From NCBI GenBank assembly GCA_034336665.1, contig CM067568.1, positions 43,318,770 to 43,382,769 on the forward strand: DNA of 64,000 nt. Reading direction: 5' to 3'. Positions 61,260 to 64,000 of this stretch are shown here, one piece after another (position 1 is the stretch's first letter; each line of letters starts with the position of its first letter). The notes beneath the pieces were generated by a model. It was not told the origin of the DNA, did not search any database, and saw nothing but the letters and a program-made list of their open reading frames with translations. The DNA is from Luscinia megarhynchos (lineage: Eukaryota > Chordata > Aves > Passeriformes > Turdidae). The position numbers were made by a program, and so were the translations under genes.

Positions 61260-64000
61260 AAAAGAAACAAAAATCAAGGTATTGATGTGAATTGCTGCTT
61301 GTCATAAGACCATCTGTTATGAAAATTTAAGTCCCCAAAAGATCTGAAAATCTCCTTCTGTAGCCATGCAGATGGGGAGATTGTTAAAAACTTGTGTGAC
61401 GAGAACTTTGTTTTACTGCTTCTGCTTCCTTGGAGTCTTCTTCATTGTACAAAAGAACTATTGTTTTGAGTCAAATTAACTCCTGTGGGTTTATGTAAAG
61501 GTTTTTCAGGGAAAAACAACACTTCATAACAAACATAGTCAAATAAAAAAATATTTCTCCCCTATTTCATTTTATTTTACACACAGACCCCCCACCTTTG
61601 GAGTTAGTGTGATCATTCAGAAATTCTGTATCCTTGGGCCACATAAAATGGAGCCTTAATGTTTATAAAATAAAAATAGGTAAACTTCAAAGAGGATTTA
61701 AATTAATATTGTTAATTCACAGTTTTTAATTAATTATCAGATTTTTACAAGATAAGCTTTAAAAATCTATATCTGCTCATTTATTTTTCTTATTTTTTGA
61801 ATGCTTAGTCATCTGGTTTATAATATGTGTTATATTAAGATTTGTATCTGGAAAATATAATGTCAAAACAAGAAAAGCTAGGATCCACACATAAACACAG
61901 AATACTGAGCACTATGATCTTAAGAAAAGGCTTAATTTTATGACAGTGATAATTTTTATGACAATGACATTTGGCAATTTTTATGGAAGTCTAAACCATT
62001 ATGTCTGGATCCTTATCACATTGGTCCCAAAACCTTTCTATTCTAAACATTCATTTTAGATATTCTAACATTTTTATTGTCTTGTTTTTCTTTTTTTTTT
62101 TTAATTTTGTGCTTCACTGAAGTTAAATAAGAACGAAGATACAGAAGAAAAAGTTAATGAGCAGCAGAAATCCACGTTCCAAAATCATTCCCTTTCCTTA
62201 CAATAAAAAAACCCTGAACGACCAAAGAGTAGAAGTACATTGGCAACCTTGCTATTATTTGCTGCCTTTTTATCACTAATTGTGATGGAGTAAGAATCTG
62301 TCCCTTACACAAGTTTTGCCCCTGTGCCCTACAGTGGGGTAAATAAGTGGTAAATCCTGGGCCTAATTTGCAGACTAGTGAAAGCGTTTTTTTCTTTTCT
62401 GCTTCATAAACAAATGACACAATTTTTTCTTCATATTTCAATATCGTTCATGCTTCAAATTTATACAGTTGTAACTTTTTCAATAAATTTTCTTTAGAGC
62501 TGAAAAATTCTCATTGAATAATGCATTGAATAATCCATTTATTCCTGGAGTCTGTTGCCGGAGGCACAACAAATCATTATTGAGTGTGTTGGTTATTTGA
62601 ATCAATAGGATAAGCATCTTTATATTTGTTTTGTTGTTTTTTCTAATGAACAGAATCAAAACAAGTGTTTGATTGTGAGTGGTCAGTTAATCACCTGGAA
62701 TGGTTTTTGAACAAATGATGAAACAAAACCACTCCTAGAAAAATTACTGGTGCATTTGCCAATCTATAATATTATGTAAAGCACTATTTACCATAGTATC
62801 TGAAGTTGCATGAACACAGCTGTTTGCATCCATTACTGCCATGAACTCAGGTTCAGAACTCTGATATCCTTACTATTAGCTTAATGTATTCTTCTAATCA
62901 GTAGACCTTACTCTATTGACAAAGGAAGGCAGTGTCACTATTTTTATTTAATAGCTTTGGACACTGAGATGCTTGGTATTAACACAATTTCTTCAAAGCT
63001 TCTTTTTATCATGGTTGTTCAGTTTCTTTTTGCAGCAATCTTTGTGGATACTTCCTACAAAATCAAATAATTGTGTCACAGCATTTTTCTTTAAACTTTC
63101 CTCCAACCATGAAATAATTTTGTGCAGAAGTGCAATGCTGCATGTTCACCTGCAGATTTGCCATTGGCTTGAAGAAACCAGTCACTGGAAGTGATGAGGA
63201 GCAGGGAATATTCCTGTAAAATTTTGGCTTTGATTGCACAATGGGCAGTTACTGGATGTTATTTCTGGATGATACTTCTGGATTACAGCATTCCCTTCTG
63301 ACTCAGAGATAGAGTACAAATAATTTAGTCCTTTATTTTGCTAGTCATGACTTCCATCCTTTTTAATCTTTCATTAGGTTTTTTCTTAAGTCTCATTAGG
63401 GTAATTCATAAATTGTATAGTCAGCTGAAGAGTAGGAAGCATCTAGTGGCTACATTTCAAAGGTTAAGAAATACAGAGTTCAGCCCAGATCATTATCCAG
63501 ATAAAGGATCCATATTTAATCTATGATGGCCCTTGCCAACTGTGCCATATAAATGGAATATTAGGTCTAACCATATGTGAGTTAAACATAACAAATAAGT
63601 TTAAGCACTGGAACCGTACTGTGTTCTGGTTGCATTTACTCAGTCATTACTGTATTTCAGAATTTCTTCACATATTCTCATCCCAGGTCAGATGCATTTA
63701 CTACCTTGAATTTAGCCTAACTCAGGTACAGGATGAGTATGTACACCTGGTATGCATACCAATGGAAACAAATCCATCCATGATGAAGCTCAGAAGTTAT
63801 TCTGTTAGGAGCTTTTTCAACTTGATTTAACACAAAGAGGTTAATAGATCAGTCTATTCTGTGGGGTTTTCCCTTCATAGCAGTACCTGCTCTTTCTTTC
63901 ACTGATTGGCTGAATCATTTCTCTGCTCATTTCAGTTGTGGAGTTAGAGATTTTGATTTATGGGTTAAAATCATCTCTCATTCAGTCCTTGTTACATATG
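61260..64000. other. Unique non-coding DNA, right edge
   Basis: AT-rich single-copy sequence. The largest open frame is 95 codons on the minus strand (62154-62441), unrecognised. T-rich runs lie near 62089-62103. No gene, RNA or mobile element was recognised up to the end of the window. Confidence 0.5.

Noticed and set aside
63500..63545. CR1-like words (CTATGATGGCCCTTGCCAACT)
   Set aside because: A single short resemblance without the neighbouring CR1 blocks.
1..64000. Search for tRNA, rRNA, CRISPR arrays, operons and ribosome binding sites
   Set aside because: Nothing with the required structure was seen, and the repeat content shows a vertebrate nuclear source where bacterial-type features do not apply.

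Overview
The window looks like AT-rich, non-coding DNA from a bird nuclear genome. The case for a bird is the repeat content. Two clear fragments of the LINE CR1 are present (about 2005-2255 and 57050-57258, both on the minus strand), with a third, much decayed candidate at 41724-42000. There is a long terminal repeat of a family very common in birds (60744-61259), and a second LTR-like unit with a TATA box and a polyadenylation signal (about 1034-1466). No mammalian-type SINEs or L1 elements were recognised. A songbird or close relative is plausible, but the species cannot be fixed from this sequence.

I found no protein-coding gene that I can support. The longest open frames are 136, 131, 122, 121 and 119 codons. 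Several shorter ones lie inside simple repeats, and none of the five matches a protein family I recognise. The best exon-like stretch is 5741-5907, which has a good acceptor, an open frame and a donor; it is a weak hypothesis. No tRNA, rRNA, CRISPR array or bacterial-type feature was seen.

Layout. 1-1033 holds a long TTTA microsatellite and unique DNA. 1034-1466 is a probable solo LTR and 2005-2255 a CR1 fragment. 2256-22224 is unique DNA interrupted by a GGGAAA hexamer array (12916-12989). 22225-22347 is a T/G-rich tract, followed at 22663-22831 by a dense CpG cluster that stands out from CpG-poor surroundings. 23164-41723 is unique DNA with dinucleotide repeats, a 29-base T run and several palindromes. 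42-45.2 kb carries several octamer motifs and a near-consensus RFX X-box. 48334-48383 and 56634-56828 are low-complexity tracts. 57050-57258 is CR1. 60373-60433 is a T/G tract and 60744-61259 a solo LTR. 61260-64000 is unique DNA.

Recognisable transposable elements cover only about 2-3 percent of the window. A repeat-poor, gene-free stretch with scattered homeodomain, POU, forkhead and RFX-like sites is what a regulatory gene desert, or a very long intron of a developmental or neural gene, would look like. That reading is inference: conservation is the deciding test and could not be run here. I did not find a new biological system.
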